Shown here piece by piece: positions 11,250 to 19,469 of a DNA stretch of 64,000 nucleotides. The stretch covers positions 1 through 64,000 of the forward strand of contig CALEDR010000003.1 of the NCBI GenBank assembly GCA_937949545.1, in the 5' to 3' direction. The translations under genes were made by a program, and so were the position numbers. Position 1 is the stretch's first letter; each line of letters starts with the position of its first letter. The stretch comes from an uncultured Phycisphaerae bacterium. Lineage in GTDB: Bacteria; Planctomycetota; Phycisphaerae; Sedimentisphaerales; Anaerohalosphaeraceae. Below the pieces are notes generated by a model, which saw only the letters and a list, made by a program, of their open reading frames with translations, was not told the DNA's origin and made no database searches.

Positions 11250-11268
11250 TGTTGGTCTCCCGACAAGG

Positions 11269-11303
11269 AAAAAGGGATTTTTGGACGGCTGCCCAAAAAT
11301 CCC
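11269..11303 (-). terminator. Intrinsic terminator between pdaD and speB
   Basis: A perfect 11-bp stem (GGGATTTTTGG 11274-11284 with CCAAAAATCCC 11293-11303) has an 8-base loop and five T on the minus strand directly after. It would end the arginine decarboxylase transcript, or attenuate read-through into speB. Confidence 0.8.
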
Positions 11304-11329
11304 TGATTTTTGACGTCCTTATTTGTTTT

Positions 11330-11881
11330 TTAATCGAAGAGAAAGACCGCGATGGCGACCGTGGTCGTCCAAAGGTCTTTCACGCCCCGAGCGGTCTGTG
11401 TGATATTGGTTGTTTTAATAAACAGGCCGCTGGATTTGTAGGCTTGCTCTTTTTCTGACCAGGCCTTATCGGGATCTACTTCATAACCGAGCGTTGTTCC
11501 GAGCATTCCGGCTGCCAGGTCTTCGGCCATATCTTCCGCTTCGCGTTTGTTCATTCCGTGGCCGTGCACTTCGCTTAAGTAGCCCCAGTTGCTCTTTTGC
11601 TTGGGGACAGCGACGCCGACGGAGGAGGCAATCAGACGGCCGTGTTCATTGGTATCGCAGCGGGCCAGAACGCAGAAGCTGATGGCTCCGGGGACGAGAA
11701 GTTTGAGTCCTTCGTTTCGGCTGATAATCCGGCAATAGGGAGGCAAAATCGACGAAACCTGTACGAGGTTCTGCTGGGCTACGCCTGCATCTCGAAGCGC
11801 TTCTTCGAAGGATTTCAGTCGGTATTTGTGCCGGCCGACTCCTTTTGTTAAAAACATCCGCGTCGGTACAAGATTGAGCAT
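11330..11881 (-). CDS. pdaD: Pyruvoyl-dependent arginine decarboxylase
   Basis: This 183-residue proenzyme decarboxylates arginine to agmatine. Family members self-cleave between two serines to create the pyruvoyl group; here S43-S44 in VQVSSILPP fits that site. The YLSEVHGHG region and the C-terminal FIKTTNITQTA segment are also typical. ATG 11881 is chosen because AGGAGA lies about eight bases upstream and the family starts here; upstream in-frame codons back to 12001 are not conserved in type. With speB it forms a polyamine route. Confidence 0.92.
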   Translation of the reverse strand: MLNLVPTRMFLTKGVGRHKYRLKSFEEALRDAGVAQQNLVQVSSILPPYCRIISRNEGLKLLVPGAISFCVLARCDTNEHGRLIASSVGVAVPKQKSNWGYLSEVHGHGMNKREAEDMAEDLAAGMLGTTLGYEVDPDKAWSEKEQAYKSSGLFIKTTNITQTARGVKDLWTTTVAIAVFLFD

Positions 11882-11939
11882 TCCCGTACTCTCCTGGAAA
11901 AGAGACTTCTTCTGTTCCGATTCCCTTTTTAACGGAGAA

Positions 11940-11967
11940 ATTTTATCCCCCTTCAGGAGGGGGGCAA
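11940..11967 (-). promoter_or_regulatory. Possible sigma-70 promoter of pdaD
   Basis: On the minus strand TTGCCC (11967-11962), a 16-base spacer and TAAAAT (11945-11940) occur about 60 bases before the ATG. The spacer itself is a C5/G5 inverted repeat, which is unusual for a promoter spacer and could be regulatory. Confidence 0.4.
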
Positions 11968-12076
11968 GAAAAAATTTGAAAAAATCATCCAGAGTGTCCA
12001 AAAGTGGACTTATTCAGGAGACAATGGGCCGATAGAACCAAACATGTTGAAATGGAGAAGTTTTTTATAAAACCAG

Positions 12077-12104
12077 TTGCGAATTTCGGGGAACATTCTA
12101 TAAT
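12077..12104 (+). promoter_or_regulatory. Sigma-70-type promoter of the dksA-like gene
   Basis: TTGCGA (12077-12082), a 16-base spacer and a perfect TATAAT (12099-12104) lie about 105 bases before the start codon of the dksA-like gene. Confidence 0.6.
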
Positions 12105-12208
12105 TTTCCCCCGTTTCTTTTTGAAGAGAAAGGCCCTCAAAGGCCGAAAAGATTGAGACTGGCAAGGGCTGACAAACCTGCTGTTTGAACCAATCGAGAA
12201 AGGACGCT

Positions 12209-12757
12209 ATGGGAAAAAAGAAAGCCAAAAGGCTGAGTGAACGCGAGCTGGAGCGCTATAAACAGCTGCTGCTGGAAAAGCAGAAGGAAGTCTTGGCGGA
12301 CCTGCAAAGCATTGAGCAGAATATGTTTCAGGACGGAGGAGAGATTTCGAGCATGCCGGTTCATCTGGCCGATATCGGAACAGACAATTTCGAGCAGGAG
12401 TTTACGCTCGAATTGGTGGAGGAAGCCAAACGGACTCTGCGCGAAATCCAGCAGGCACTGAACCGGATTGAAGACGGGACTTTCGGGATTTGTGAGGGAC
12501 TGGGGATTCCGATTGAGAAGGAGCGGCTGGATGCGATTCCGTGGACCCGATACAGTCTAGAGTATGCCCGTCAGAAGGAAAAAGAGAACGGACCGAGTTT
12601 TATCCGGCGTCGTCCGATTGACATTGAGCGGGGAAGCGAGTACGAGGACGAGGAGGTCCTGGAAGACGAGGATGCGGGCGGCTTCGACGAGGATGTGGAG
12701 ATGGAGCCGCTGGAAGATGCCGAAGAAATCGAAGAGCCGGATGAAGAGTTCGAATAA
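12209..12757 (+). CDS. DksA/TraR-family protein with degenerate zinc finger and acidic tail
   Basis: This 182-residue protein has the DksA-type order: an N-terminal coiled coil with tip motif HLADIGTDNFEQEF, then IEDGTFGICEGLGIPI and KERLDAIPWTRY. DksA binds RNA polymerase through the secondary channel. The usual four-cysteine zinc finger is reduced to one Cys (GICEG). The last ~50 residues are almost all Asp/Glu, which is not normal for DksA. GAAAGGA before ATG 12209 supports this start. Role is probably transcriptional but unproven. Confidence 0.75.
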   Translation: MGKKKAKRLSERELERYKQLLLEKQKEVLADLQSIEQNMFQDGGEISSMPVHLADIGTDNFEQEFTLELVEEAKRTLREIQQALNRIEDGTFGICEGLGIPIEKERLDAIPWTRYSLEYARQKEKENGPSFIRRRPIDIERGSEYEDEEVLEDEDAGGFDEDVEMEPLEDAEEIEEPDEEFE

Positions 12758-12775
12758 CCCGGTTGTTTCTGCAGG

Positions 12776-15583
12776 TTAAGGAGAAGGCGGTTCTTTCGGC
12801 TGACCGGTACAGTTCAAAGGAGCAATCGGTTCAAGAGACGGTTTCAGAATTTGGGCATCTCCGGCAACGATGATAACCATCTTGTCAGGGCGTAAGGTCT
12901 TTTGGGCCAAAGCCAGGCAATCCTCCGCCGTGGCTGTCCGAATGGTTTCGAACAGGCGGTCCAGATAATCCCGTCCGAGGTTTTGAGACTCCATCAGCCA
13001 CAGGTCCTCGGCAATCTGCTGCGGCGTTTCCCTTCGCAGCAGAAAGGTCCCGGCAATATAGATTTTGGTGTCCTCCAGTTCGGCGGGAGTCGGCGGGCGG
13101 GTTCGAAGGTCCTCAATCAGCTCAAAGATGGTTTGAATGGTTTGCAGAACCGAATCATTTTTTGTGAACGTCTGGATTGTAAACATCCCGGCCTGATGAA
13201 AGGCCAGATAGGTGCTCCAGATGCCGTAGGTGAGCCCTTTTTCGACGCGAACCACACGATTCAGGCGGCTGTTGAAGGAGCCGCCGAAATAACTGCCGAC
13301 AATCCGGCTGAGAAAGTACTCCGGCTGATCGTGCCGGGTCAGGCCGAGCTGGCCGATTCGGATTTGGGCCTGGGAGCTGCCCGGCATATCCACCAGGCAA
13401 AGCCGCTGGGATGACATCGGCGGGACAGGGGACAGGGTAATATCAGGAAGAGGATGGGGATTTTTCCAGCTTCCCAGATATGTTTTTGCCAGGGTGAATG
13501 CCCGTTCGGGCTGAATATCTCCGGCAAAAATCAGAACGGCCTTTTCCGGTCGGGCAAACTGTTCCCAAAAAGCGGCCAAATCCGGCGGACTTAGTTGGTT
13601 TAGGTCTTTGGTTTCTCCTTCCGGTGTCCGTGCGTACGGGTGGCCGGCAAAGAGTTCTTTTCGAAGCTGTCGGTCGGCCTGGTAATCAGGGGATTGTTCC
13701 TGCACGGACAGAGAAGCGGTTTGCTGTCGGCGGAGTTTTTCAAATTCCCTGGGGTCAAAGGCGGGGTATTGAACCATTTCCGCCAGGAGCCGAACCGCCT
13801 CTTGGGCCTGCTCGGCCGGGCAGTTCATGGAAACAATGCCGTCATCCAGAGAGGCCTGCCCGCTTACTGCAATCGCGCGGCGTTCGAGTTCTTCGGCCAG
13901 TTCTGCTTCCGTATAATGGGCGGTGCCCTTAGGGAGCATGGCAAACGCCATCGAAGCTGCAGCCGGTTTGCTTTCACACCAGCTTCCGTAAGGCAGACCC
14001 AGCATGATGCTCAGAAACGGCACTTCGTGATTGGGCACCACCAGAATTTTCAGGCCGTTATCGAGAATCTGCTCGGCGTAATGCGGACTGAGTCGGGCCG
14101 GCTGAATCGGTTTGATGGGCGGCTTATTGGGAAAGGACGGCGGACGTTTTTCGCCGGGACGTCCGGGAGGCGGAGACACTTCCTCCCGCAGAGCCGTCAG
14201 GGGAGCGGTTTCATCCTCTTTTTGGCCGACGGGATTCTGCAGAACGCGGACCGTTAACCGGCGGGATTCCGTCAAATAGGTTTTTGCGACCCGGCGAATA
14301 TCCTCTGCGGTGACAGTCTGTATCCGATGCAGGATATCGTTGGCTTTGGATGTATCGCCGAGGATCATGGAAGCGGTTCCGAGCAGTTCCGCCTTGCTCT
14401 CGATGGTCAGGTTTTCCGCGACGGCTTTTTTTAAGGCATTGTTGCGGGCTTTTTCGAGTTCTTCCGGACGGGTGCCTTCGGCAGCGATGCGGGCCAGTTC
14501 GGACCGGATGACGTCGAGGACTTGATTGGGGTCGCCTTTTTCCTGAAGCATTCCGCCGGCGACAAACACCCCGTCGTGTTCCAGATTGTACGTCCAGGCG
14601 GTCACGTGGACGGCGGTTTGGGTCTCAGCGACCAGCTGACGATAAAGGCGGCTGCTGCGGCCTTCTCCGAGAATAGCGGCCAGAAAATCCAGCGGCACCT
14701 CATCGGGATGGCCGAGGGGAACGGTTCGCCAGACGATGCCCGCCAGCGGAGCCGGGGCAATTTCGTCCGGAATAACCAGTTCGCGGGGGCCTTCCGGCTG
14801 GGGCTCGCGGACGGCGACTTTGGGCGGCTCCGGACGTTTCTGAATCCAGCCGAAATAGCGATGCGCCAGCCGCTGGGCATCGGCGTGTTTTACGGCCCCG
14901 ACAATCAGCAGGACGGCATTGTTCGGTACATAATATCGGCTCCAGAATTCCCGCATTTCAGCGGCGCCGGATGCCCGGAGATGGGCGAGATTGCCGATCG
15001 GGACCCAGCGGTACGGATGCTCTGTAAACAGAGCCGCTGCGACTTTCTTGTACACGCTGCCGTAGGGCTCATTTTCCCGCATGCGCAGTTCTTCTTCTAC
15101 CACTTTCCGTTCCGTATCCACGGCATCCTGATCGATTTTCAGGAAAGCCATTCGTTCCGCCTCGAGCCAGAGGGCCAGCTCGATCTGGTCGGCGGGAAGC
15201 GTCTGCAGGTAAACGGTTTTGTCGAAGCTTGTGTAGCCGTTGGTCCGGGCTCCAACGCGCTTGAGCAGTTCGAAATGCTCGGAAGGGCCGACGCGGTCTG
15301 TACCTTTGAACATCATATGCTCAAACATATGGGCAAAGCCCTGACGAGCCGGGTCTTCGTTTTTGGAGCCGACATGATACCAGACCTGGACTGTGACAAT
15401 CGGGGCGGAGAAATCTTCGAGTGTAATCACCTTCAGACCGTTGGAAAGCATGATTTCCCGAAAATCAAAGAGTTGCTCCGAACCGCAGGCAGGCCGCTTC
15501 GCAACCCAGGCCGAACGGCAGGCGGAGAATCCGAATCCCATTCCGAGGAGGCAAACAGCCAGCCCAATCATTCGCTTTGTCAT
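12776..15583 (-). CDS. M16 family zinc metallopeptidase, two-lobe fusion, probable lipoprotein
   Basis: This 935-residue protein contains two M16 lobes in one chain, like pitrilysin. The first has the inverted zinc motif HMFEH at 85-89 with the distal VVEEELRM glutamate motif. The second, beginning around residue 520 (ILDNGLKILVVPN), lacks HxxEH and is probably structural. The N-terminus has a signal sequence ending FSAC, a plausible lipobox. ATG 15583 follows AAGGA; the upstream in-frame codons are not coding-like. It probably degrades peptides outside the cytoplasm. Confidence 0.9.
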   Translation of the reverse strand: MTKRMIGLAVCLLGMGFGFSACRSAWVAKRPACGSEQLFDFREIMLSNGLKVITLEDFSAPIVTVQVWYHVGSKNEDPARQGFAHMFEHMMFKGTDRVGPSEHFELLKRVGARTNGYTSFDKTVYLQTLPADQIELALWLEAERMAFLKIDQDAVDTERKVVEEELRMRENEPYGSVYKKVAAALFTEHPYRWVPIGNLAHLRASGAAEMREFWSRYYVPNNAVLLIVGAVKHADAQRLAHRYFGWIQKRPEPPKVAVREPQPEGPRELVIPDEIAPAPLAGIVWRTVPLGHPDEVPLDFLAAILGEGRSSRLYRQLVAETQTAVHVTAWTYNLEHDGVFVAGGMLQEKGDPNQVLDVIRSELARIAAEGTRPEELEKARNNALKKAVAENLTIESKAELLGTASMILGDTSKANDILHRIQTVTAEDIRRVAKTYLTESRRLTVRVLQNPVGQKEDETAPLTALREEVSPPPGRPGEKRPPSFPNKPPIKPIQPARLSPHYAEQILDNGLKILVVPNHEVPFLSIMLGLPYGSWCESKPAAASMAFAMLPKGTAHYTEAELAEELERRAIAVSGQASLDDGIVSMNCPAEQAQEAVRLLAEMVQYPAFDPREFEKLRRQQTASLSVQEQSPDYQADRQLRKELFAGHPYARTPEGETKDLNQLSPPDLAAFWEQFARPEKAVLIFAGDIQPERAFTLAKTYLGSWKNPHPLPDITLSPVPPMSSQRLCLVDMPGSSQAQIRIGQLGLTRHDQPEYFLSRIVGSYFGGSFNSRLNRVVRVEKGLTYGIWSTYLAFHQAGMFTIQTFTKNDSVLQTIQTIFELIEDLRTRPPTPAELEDTKIYIAGTFLLRRETPQQIAEDLWLMESQNLGRDYLDRLFETIRTATAEDCLALAQKTLRPDKMVIIVAGDAQILKPSLEPIAPLNCTGQPKEPPSP

Positions 15584-15675
15584 TTTTTGTCCTTCCGAAC
15601 AATTGTTGTGCGGTCTGTTTATATCTGATTTGGGGACATAGGTCAATCCGGCTTTTTCGGCGGGTCGGCGCAAGA

Positions 15676-15705
15676 AAAAACCGGATAAACGATTATCCGG
15701 TTTTT
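15676..15705 (-). terminator. Terminator of the flagellin-fliS transcript
   Basis: AAAAACCGGATAA pairs with TTATCCGGTTTTT around a 4-base loop, giving a 13-bp stem with U-rich end on either strand. It lies just after fliS and before the M16 gene. Confidence 0.8.
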
Positions 15706-15739
15706 CAGGTCAGAGTGTTCCAAAGGCAAAGAGAGACTG

Positions 15740-16099
15740 TCAGGAGCAGATTTTTCGCCATGCCGAGGTAAGATCTTCAAGGATGTATATGCTTTTGTCA
15801 ATCATTTCGATGTTGTTCTGAATTCCGGCCTGTCCGATATACCGCCAGAGAAAATTGTAAAGGCCGCGCAGATTTTGCGCCAGCGTGCCGCCCTGTTCGA
15901 TGTTGAGAGATTGGTTGAGCTCGAAAATGATGTCGCGGGCTTTCGCTATCGAGGTTGTTTTTTGAGTGTAGTTTCCGTTCTCAATGGCTGTGCGGGCCTG
16001 CGCCAGAAACCGAATCGCCCCTTCGTAGAGCAGGACAATCAGGCGTCCTTTATTCTGGGTTGTTACGGCGGCTTCCTGATAGATTTCTGCGATACTCAT
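15740..16099 (-). CDS. fliS: Flagellar export chaperone FliS
   Basis: This 119-residue helical chaperone binds the C-terminus of flagellin in the cytoplasm and prevents premature polymerisation. Typical features are the N-terminal YQEAAVTTQNKGRLIVLLYEGAIRFL segment (split by family-conserved positions) and the LRGLYNFLWRY motif. GGAGG lies six bases before the ATG. It follows flagellin after a strong hairpin, so the two are probably co-transcribed. Confidence 0.93.
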   Translation of the reverse strand: MSIAEIYQEAAVTTQNKGRLIVLLYEGAIRFLAQARTAIENGNYTQKTTSIAKARDIIFELNQSLNIEQGGTLAQNLRGLYNFLWRYIGQAGIQNNIEMIDKSIYILEDLTSAWRKICS

Positions 16100-16156
16100 G
16101 AGATACCTCCATCAGTATTTGGGTGAGCCTGAAGCGGATTGTCGGGGGACCATGCC

Positions 16157-16190
16157 GGCCGACAGGGTCCGGATCAGAACCCTGTCGGCC
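16157..16190 (-). repeat. Strong hairpin between flagellin and fliS
   Basis: GGCCGACAGGGT (16157-16168) and ACCCTGTCGGCC (16179-16190) form a perfect GC-rich 12-bp stem with a 10-base loop. No T run follows on the minus strand. It may stabilise flagellin mRNA and partially reduce fliS transcription. Confidence 0.65.
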
Positions 16191-16216
16191 GCTCATCATG
16201 GTAAGAAGCTCCCATA

Positions 16217-17035
16217 TTATCCGCGCAGCAGTGTCAATGCCATCTGGGGCATCGTATTGGCCTGGGCCAGCATTGCTACACCGGCCTGGGCCAGCACCTG
16301 GTTGCGAGTGAGGGCTGCCATTTCCGTGGCCACGTCCGCATCCGAGATTCGCGATTCAGCGGCCATCAGGTTTTCCGCCTGGATATTGAGCACTTCATTG
16401 GTGCTTTCCAGACGGTTCATCATATATCCGAAGCTGGCTCGAGCGCTGTCTTTGATTTCAATAGCGGCGGTAACCAAAGCCAGAGCGGCCTGGGCGCTGG
16501 CCCCTGTGGAGCCGGCAATCGAAATAGCGGAATTGCCGAACAAGGCGGAAGCTCGTACATCTACAGAGTTGACATCAATATAGGAATTTTCTCCAAAATG
16601 AATCCGGATTGCCGCAGAATCATTCAGCATATTGATGCTGTTGAAGTTGGTGGTATTGGCGATTCGGTCAATTTCCGCCATCATCTGCTGGAACTCATTG
16701 TTCATAATGTTCCGCTGCTGGGCGGAATAGGAACCAGTGGCGGCCTGCTCGGCCAGCTCTTTCATCCGGATGAGAACGGCATCGATGGACCCCATGGCTC
16801 CTTCCATTGTCTGGAGCATGCTGATGGCATCCATGGCGTTTCGAGAGCCCTGTTTGATGACGGCGATGTCCGCCCGCATCAGCTCCCGGACGGCCAGCCC
16901 GGCCGCATCATCCTTGGCACTGTTGATCCGCAGGCCGGAGGAAAGACGTTCGACGGAGCTGGCGAGGGCATCGTAACTCCTTCCCAGGTGTCGTGCCGCG
17001 CCTTCCGCCATTAGGTTGTTTTTAATTGCCAACAT
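16217..17035 (-). CDS. fliC: Flagellin
   Basis: This 272-residue flagellin consists of little more than the D0/D1 core. The N-terminal domain contains SSVERLSSGLRINSAKDDAAG and the QRNIMNNEFQQMMAEIDRIA segment; the C-terminal one contains AESRISDADVATEMAALTRNQVL (broken here for brevity) and ends in TLLRG. The variable D2/D3 region is nearly absent. A sigma-28 promoter lies 84 bases upstream and the Shine-Dalgarno AAGGAG contains a GGA that CsrA could bind. It is secreted by the flagellar export system. Confidence 0.96.
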   Translation of the reverse strand: MLAIKNNLMAEGAARHLGRSYDALASSVERLSSGLRINSAKDDAAGLAVRELMRADIAVIKQGSRNAMDAISMLQTMEGAMGSIDAVLIRMKELAEQAATGSYSAQQRNIMNNEFQQMMAEIDRIANTTNFNSINMLNDSAAIRIHFGENSYIDVNSVDVRASALFGNSAISIAGSTGASAQAALALVTAAIEIKDSARASFGYMMNRLESTNEVLNIQAENLMAAESRISDADVATEMAALTRNQVLAQAGVAMLAQANTMPQMALTLLRG

Positions 17036-17118
17036 GGGTACTTCTCCTTACCAGATTTTGAGTTAAAGCTCTGACAATCTCCTATAAAGAGTTTAATTTT
17101 TCACTTTTGACAAAGGTA

Positions 17119-17145
17119 TTATCGGAAACTTTTTGGGGTTCTTTA
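17119..17145 (-). promoter_or_regulatory. Sigma-28 promoter of flagellin
   Basis: On the minus strand TAAA (17145-17142), exactly 15 bases and TCCGATAA (17126-17119) match the FliA consensus TAAA-N15-GCCGATAA at all but one position. The predicted leader is about 75 bases. Confidence 0.85.
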
Positions 17146-17201
17146 GACCTATAAATTAAGTTCCGAAAAAAAACTTTTGTTTTGGGGAAAAGAAGCGGCT
17201 T

Positions 17202-17219
17202 GTCCGATTTTTATCGGAC
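17202..17219. repeat. 7-bp inverted repeat upstream of flagellin
   Basis: GTCCGAT and ATCGGAC flank TTTT. It lies between the flgM-like gene and the flagellin promoter and resembles a second -10 half, but no matching -35 is present. It may be a weak 3' hairpin for the flgM-like transcript. Confidence 0.35.
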
Positions 17220-17306
17220 GTTGGAACGTTTCAGAAAAATCAAAGACGGATTTTTAGAGCAAAAAGGAATTCTTCGTAATGGATTTGGAAAGCAGAACGG
17301 ATGGGT

Positions 17307-17597
17307 TTATATGCCGAAACGAAGGATGGCCTGTGCAGCAGCTCGGGCGGCCTGGGGGCTGTCGAATTCTCCTTGTTCGAGGGCCTTTTTGGCCTCGAGG
17401 ACAGCGTCGGAATCGGTTGTTTGCAGGCTGCTTAGAGCCTTTTGCACAAAAGGATGGTAATCGGCTCCCAGTTTCAGATGAACAGACCGGTCTGTTTTCG
17501 ACGGTTTGGATGGGTCCAAAGCGGCAGGCTTCCGGTCTCCGGATGGGTAAATCGGCGGATTGATGTCGAATTGTACCGGGTCGATAGAATTCATCAT
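17307..17597 (-). CDS. FlgM-like candidate anti-sigma-28 factor
   Basis: This 96-residue protein has a disordered, proline-rich N-terminal half and a helical C-terminus (DAVLEAKKALEQGEFDS, then AARAAAQAILRFGI). The pattern of a short disordered protein with a C-terminal helical pair ending near the C-terminus resembles FlgM. It sits between fliK and flagellin and has a sigma-28-like promoter, as flgM often does. Sequence similarity to FlgM is weak and cannot be settled by eye. The first codons are ATGATG with no Shine-Dalgarno. Confidence 0.45.
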   Translation of the reverse strand: MMNSIDPVQFDINPPIYPSGDRKPAALDPSKPSKTDRSVHLKLGADYHPFVQKALSSLQTTDSDAVLEAKKALEQGEFDSPQAARAAAQAILRFGI

Positions 17598-17604
17598 GTT
17601 CTTA

Positions 17605-17631
17605 TTGTCGGAAAAACCTTGAAAAACTTAA
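17605..17631 (-). promoter_or_regulatory. Sigma-28-like promoter of the flgM-like gene
   Basis: On the minus strand TTAAGTTT, 11 bases and TCCGACAA (17612-17605) give the correct TAAA-N15 spacing with three or so mismatches to the FliA consensus. The -10 lies only about 8 bases before the ATG, which would make the mRNA leaderless. Confidence 0.5.
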
Positions 17632-17688
17632 GGAAAAAATTGAAAAAAAGATTAAAGAGAGTCTTTTTTATGACGATAATATACATCT

Positions 17689-19176
17689 TTAAATAAACAG
17701 GTTCAGGTTTTTTGAATCAGGGTGTGTTGAATAACCTGTTTCGGGGTCGGGAGTTACCGCAGTTTCCGGTGCGGTGGTCCTCCGGGACGGTCCATTCGGG
17801 CTTTGAGGACGCCGAGAACGCTCCTCGTGCATTTCGTATCGCAGGTTCCAGTCGGAGGGACTGTCAGAATTGGCGTGTTTGTGTTCCTGACTGGGCATCT
17901 GACTGACTTCAATTTTCCGGACGGAAATGCCCTGACTTTCAAGAGAAGCCAGGATGTTGGGCAGAGATTTCTCGATTTCCTGACGGATTTGTTCTTTCTG
18001 GACCTCCAGCAAACCGGTGATTTCGTCTCCGTGTTTGTCAAATTTTATTCGAACGATTCCTAAGCCCTCCGGAGAAAGGGTGATTTGAATGGTTTGCATG
18101 TTGTTTTGTACAGCGGTTTGGAGGTTTCGGAGGACTTGCTGTGAAGCAGAAAGCGGGGCATCTGCTTCTGCAGAAATTTTTAAGGGCTCTGGGGTGGCTG
18201 TTCCGGGGCGGCTTACTATCCCGGCTTCTGTATTTTGCGGGAGGCGGCTCGAGACGGAAATGGTATTAAACAAATCTGCATTAAGGGGATTTTTGTCTTT
18301 CGATTCCTGATTGGGGGTTGAGCCAAAAGCGCCGGAAAGGTTTAGAGAGCGTTTCACCTTCGCTCTGTCCGAGGGAATTTCCGCCGCCGCTTCAAGCTCT
18401 GATTCATTGGGTTTATCGGAAACCGCCTGCTGAGGTCCCGCTATCGAAAGCAGCGGCTTGGGCGGCAGATTGGGGGCGGCGGCCGAAGAGTTTTTCGGAA
18501 GGTTTTGAATAATGAGATGTTGTTTATTGACAGATACAACAGAGGGTTCCTGTGAAGCAGGGCTTGTTTTTTGTCCGGCGGACGAGGGTGTTGGGATGGT
18601 TTCCGTTATGGCGGGTTCATTTTTGACTTTGGATATATTGTTTGGCTGAAAAGTCAGGGTGGGTTTCAGCGGCGGTTTTTCAACTTGGGGATTGAGCGGA
18701 TTGGGAACCGATGATGCCTCCAAGGAAGGCTTAAGTGTGGATTTGGGCGAACTGGGCAACGGCGGCAGGTTTTTTTCGGATGTTTGAGAGCTGTTTAGCG
18801 TGGTCGGCCGTCCCAGATTTTTTAGCAAACCTTTTTCCGGGAGGACGAGAGCTTCACTCAGTTTTGCAAGAAGGGCCTCTGCGGACGATTCGTTCTGTTT
18901 ATCTTCTTGTTTCTTAGGGTTCTTTGGAATTTGGGGCTCTGCCTGTTTTTTACTGAGTTTGCTGTTTAAAACCTTCAAAAAAGAATTCTCTGAAGCTTCC
19001 CCGGTTGTCAATGGCAGTGATGGATTGGATTTGTCAGTGAGACCGGCCGGTTCAGAATGCTGCTGCGTCTTTTTTCTGGATGCCGTTTCGCTCAAGGATG
19101 CTTCTGTTGGGGCCGTACGTGTGGACTGTTCAATCGGTGCAGTCAGAATAGTTGCAATCCCTGCTGTTTGTGTCAT
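17689..19176 (-). CDS. fliK: Flagellar hook-length control protein FliK-like
   Basis: This 495-residue protein is low-complexity and rich in Pro, Ser, Lys and Gln over the first ~360 residues. A Flg_hook-type C-terminal domain follows, with IQITLSPEGLGIVRIKF and EKSLPNILASLESQGISVRKIEV. In FliK this domain switches the export gate (FlhB) from hook to filament substrates, while the disordered part acts as a ruler. A sigma-54 promoter lies upstream and GGAG lies 11 bases before the ATG. The gene heads a minus-strand flagellar cluster. Confidence 0.88.
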   Translation of the reverse strand: MTQTAGIATILTAPIEQSTRTAPTEASLSETASRKKTQQHSEPAGLTDKSNPSLPLTTGEASENSFLKVLNSKLSKKQAEPQIPKNPKKQEDKQNESSAEALLAKLSEALVLPEKGLLKNLGRPTTLNSSQTSEKNLPPLPSSPKSTLKPSLEASSVPNPLNPQVEKPPLKPTLTFQPNNISKVKNEPAITETIPTPSSAGQKTSPASQEPSVVSVNKQHLIIQNLPKNSSAAAPNLPPKPLLSIAGPQQAVSDKPNESELEAAAEIPSDRAKVKRSLNLSGAFGSTPNQESKDKNPLNADLFNTISVSSRLPQNTEAGIVSRPGTATPEPLKISAEADAPLSASQQVLRNLQTAVQNNMQTIQITLSPEGLGIVRIKFDKHGDEITGLLEVQKEQIRQEIEKSLPNILASLESQGISVRKIEVSQMPSQEHKHANSDSPSDWNLRYEMHEERSRRPQSPNGPSRRTTAPETAVTPDPETGYSTHPDSKNLNLFI

Positions 19177-19218
19177 GGCAATACATTCTCCGTTCCAAAA
19201 AAGTTTTTTAGAAAACGG

Positions 19219-19234
19219 AGCAATTTATATGCCA
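19219..19234 (-). promoter_or_regulatory. Sigma-54 (-24/-12) promoter of fliK
   Basis: On the minus strand TGGCATATAAATTGCT has GG and GC separated by exactly 10 bases, matching TGGCAC-N5-TTGCW at nearly all positions. The transcription start would be about 30 bases before the fliK ATG. Confidence 0.8.
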
Positions 19235-19400
19235 GCACGACCCTCCGCCGCATCTGATTTCGTAAGGCATTATAAAACATAGAGATAGAATTGCCAGGCA
19301 ATAGGGCTTTAGGGGCTTTTTGCATCCGAACTTCGGAAAAAATTTCCTGTCTGTGTGAAAAAAATGAACGAGCAGGCCTGCTTTGCAGGGTGTATTAGGA

Positions 19401-19430
19401 TTGACAAAGAAAGACAGAAAGAAGTATTCT
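19401..19430 (+). promoter_or_regulatory. Sigma-70-type promoter of the GlcD-GlcF fusion gene
   Basis: TTGACA (19401-19406), 18 bases and TATTCT (19425-19430) lie about 40 bases before the start of the oxidase gene. Confidence 0.55.
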
Positions 19431-19469
19431 TGTGTCCAAAATCGTTGAATCAATCCAAAACGGAGATTT

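Noticed and set aside
17202-17219. Second sigma-28 promoter for flagellin
   Set aside because: TCCGATAA is present but the position 15 bases upstream has GAAA/TTTC rather than TAAA.
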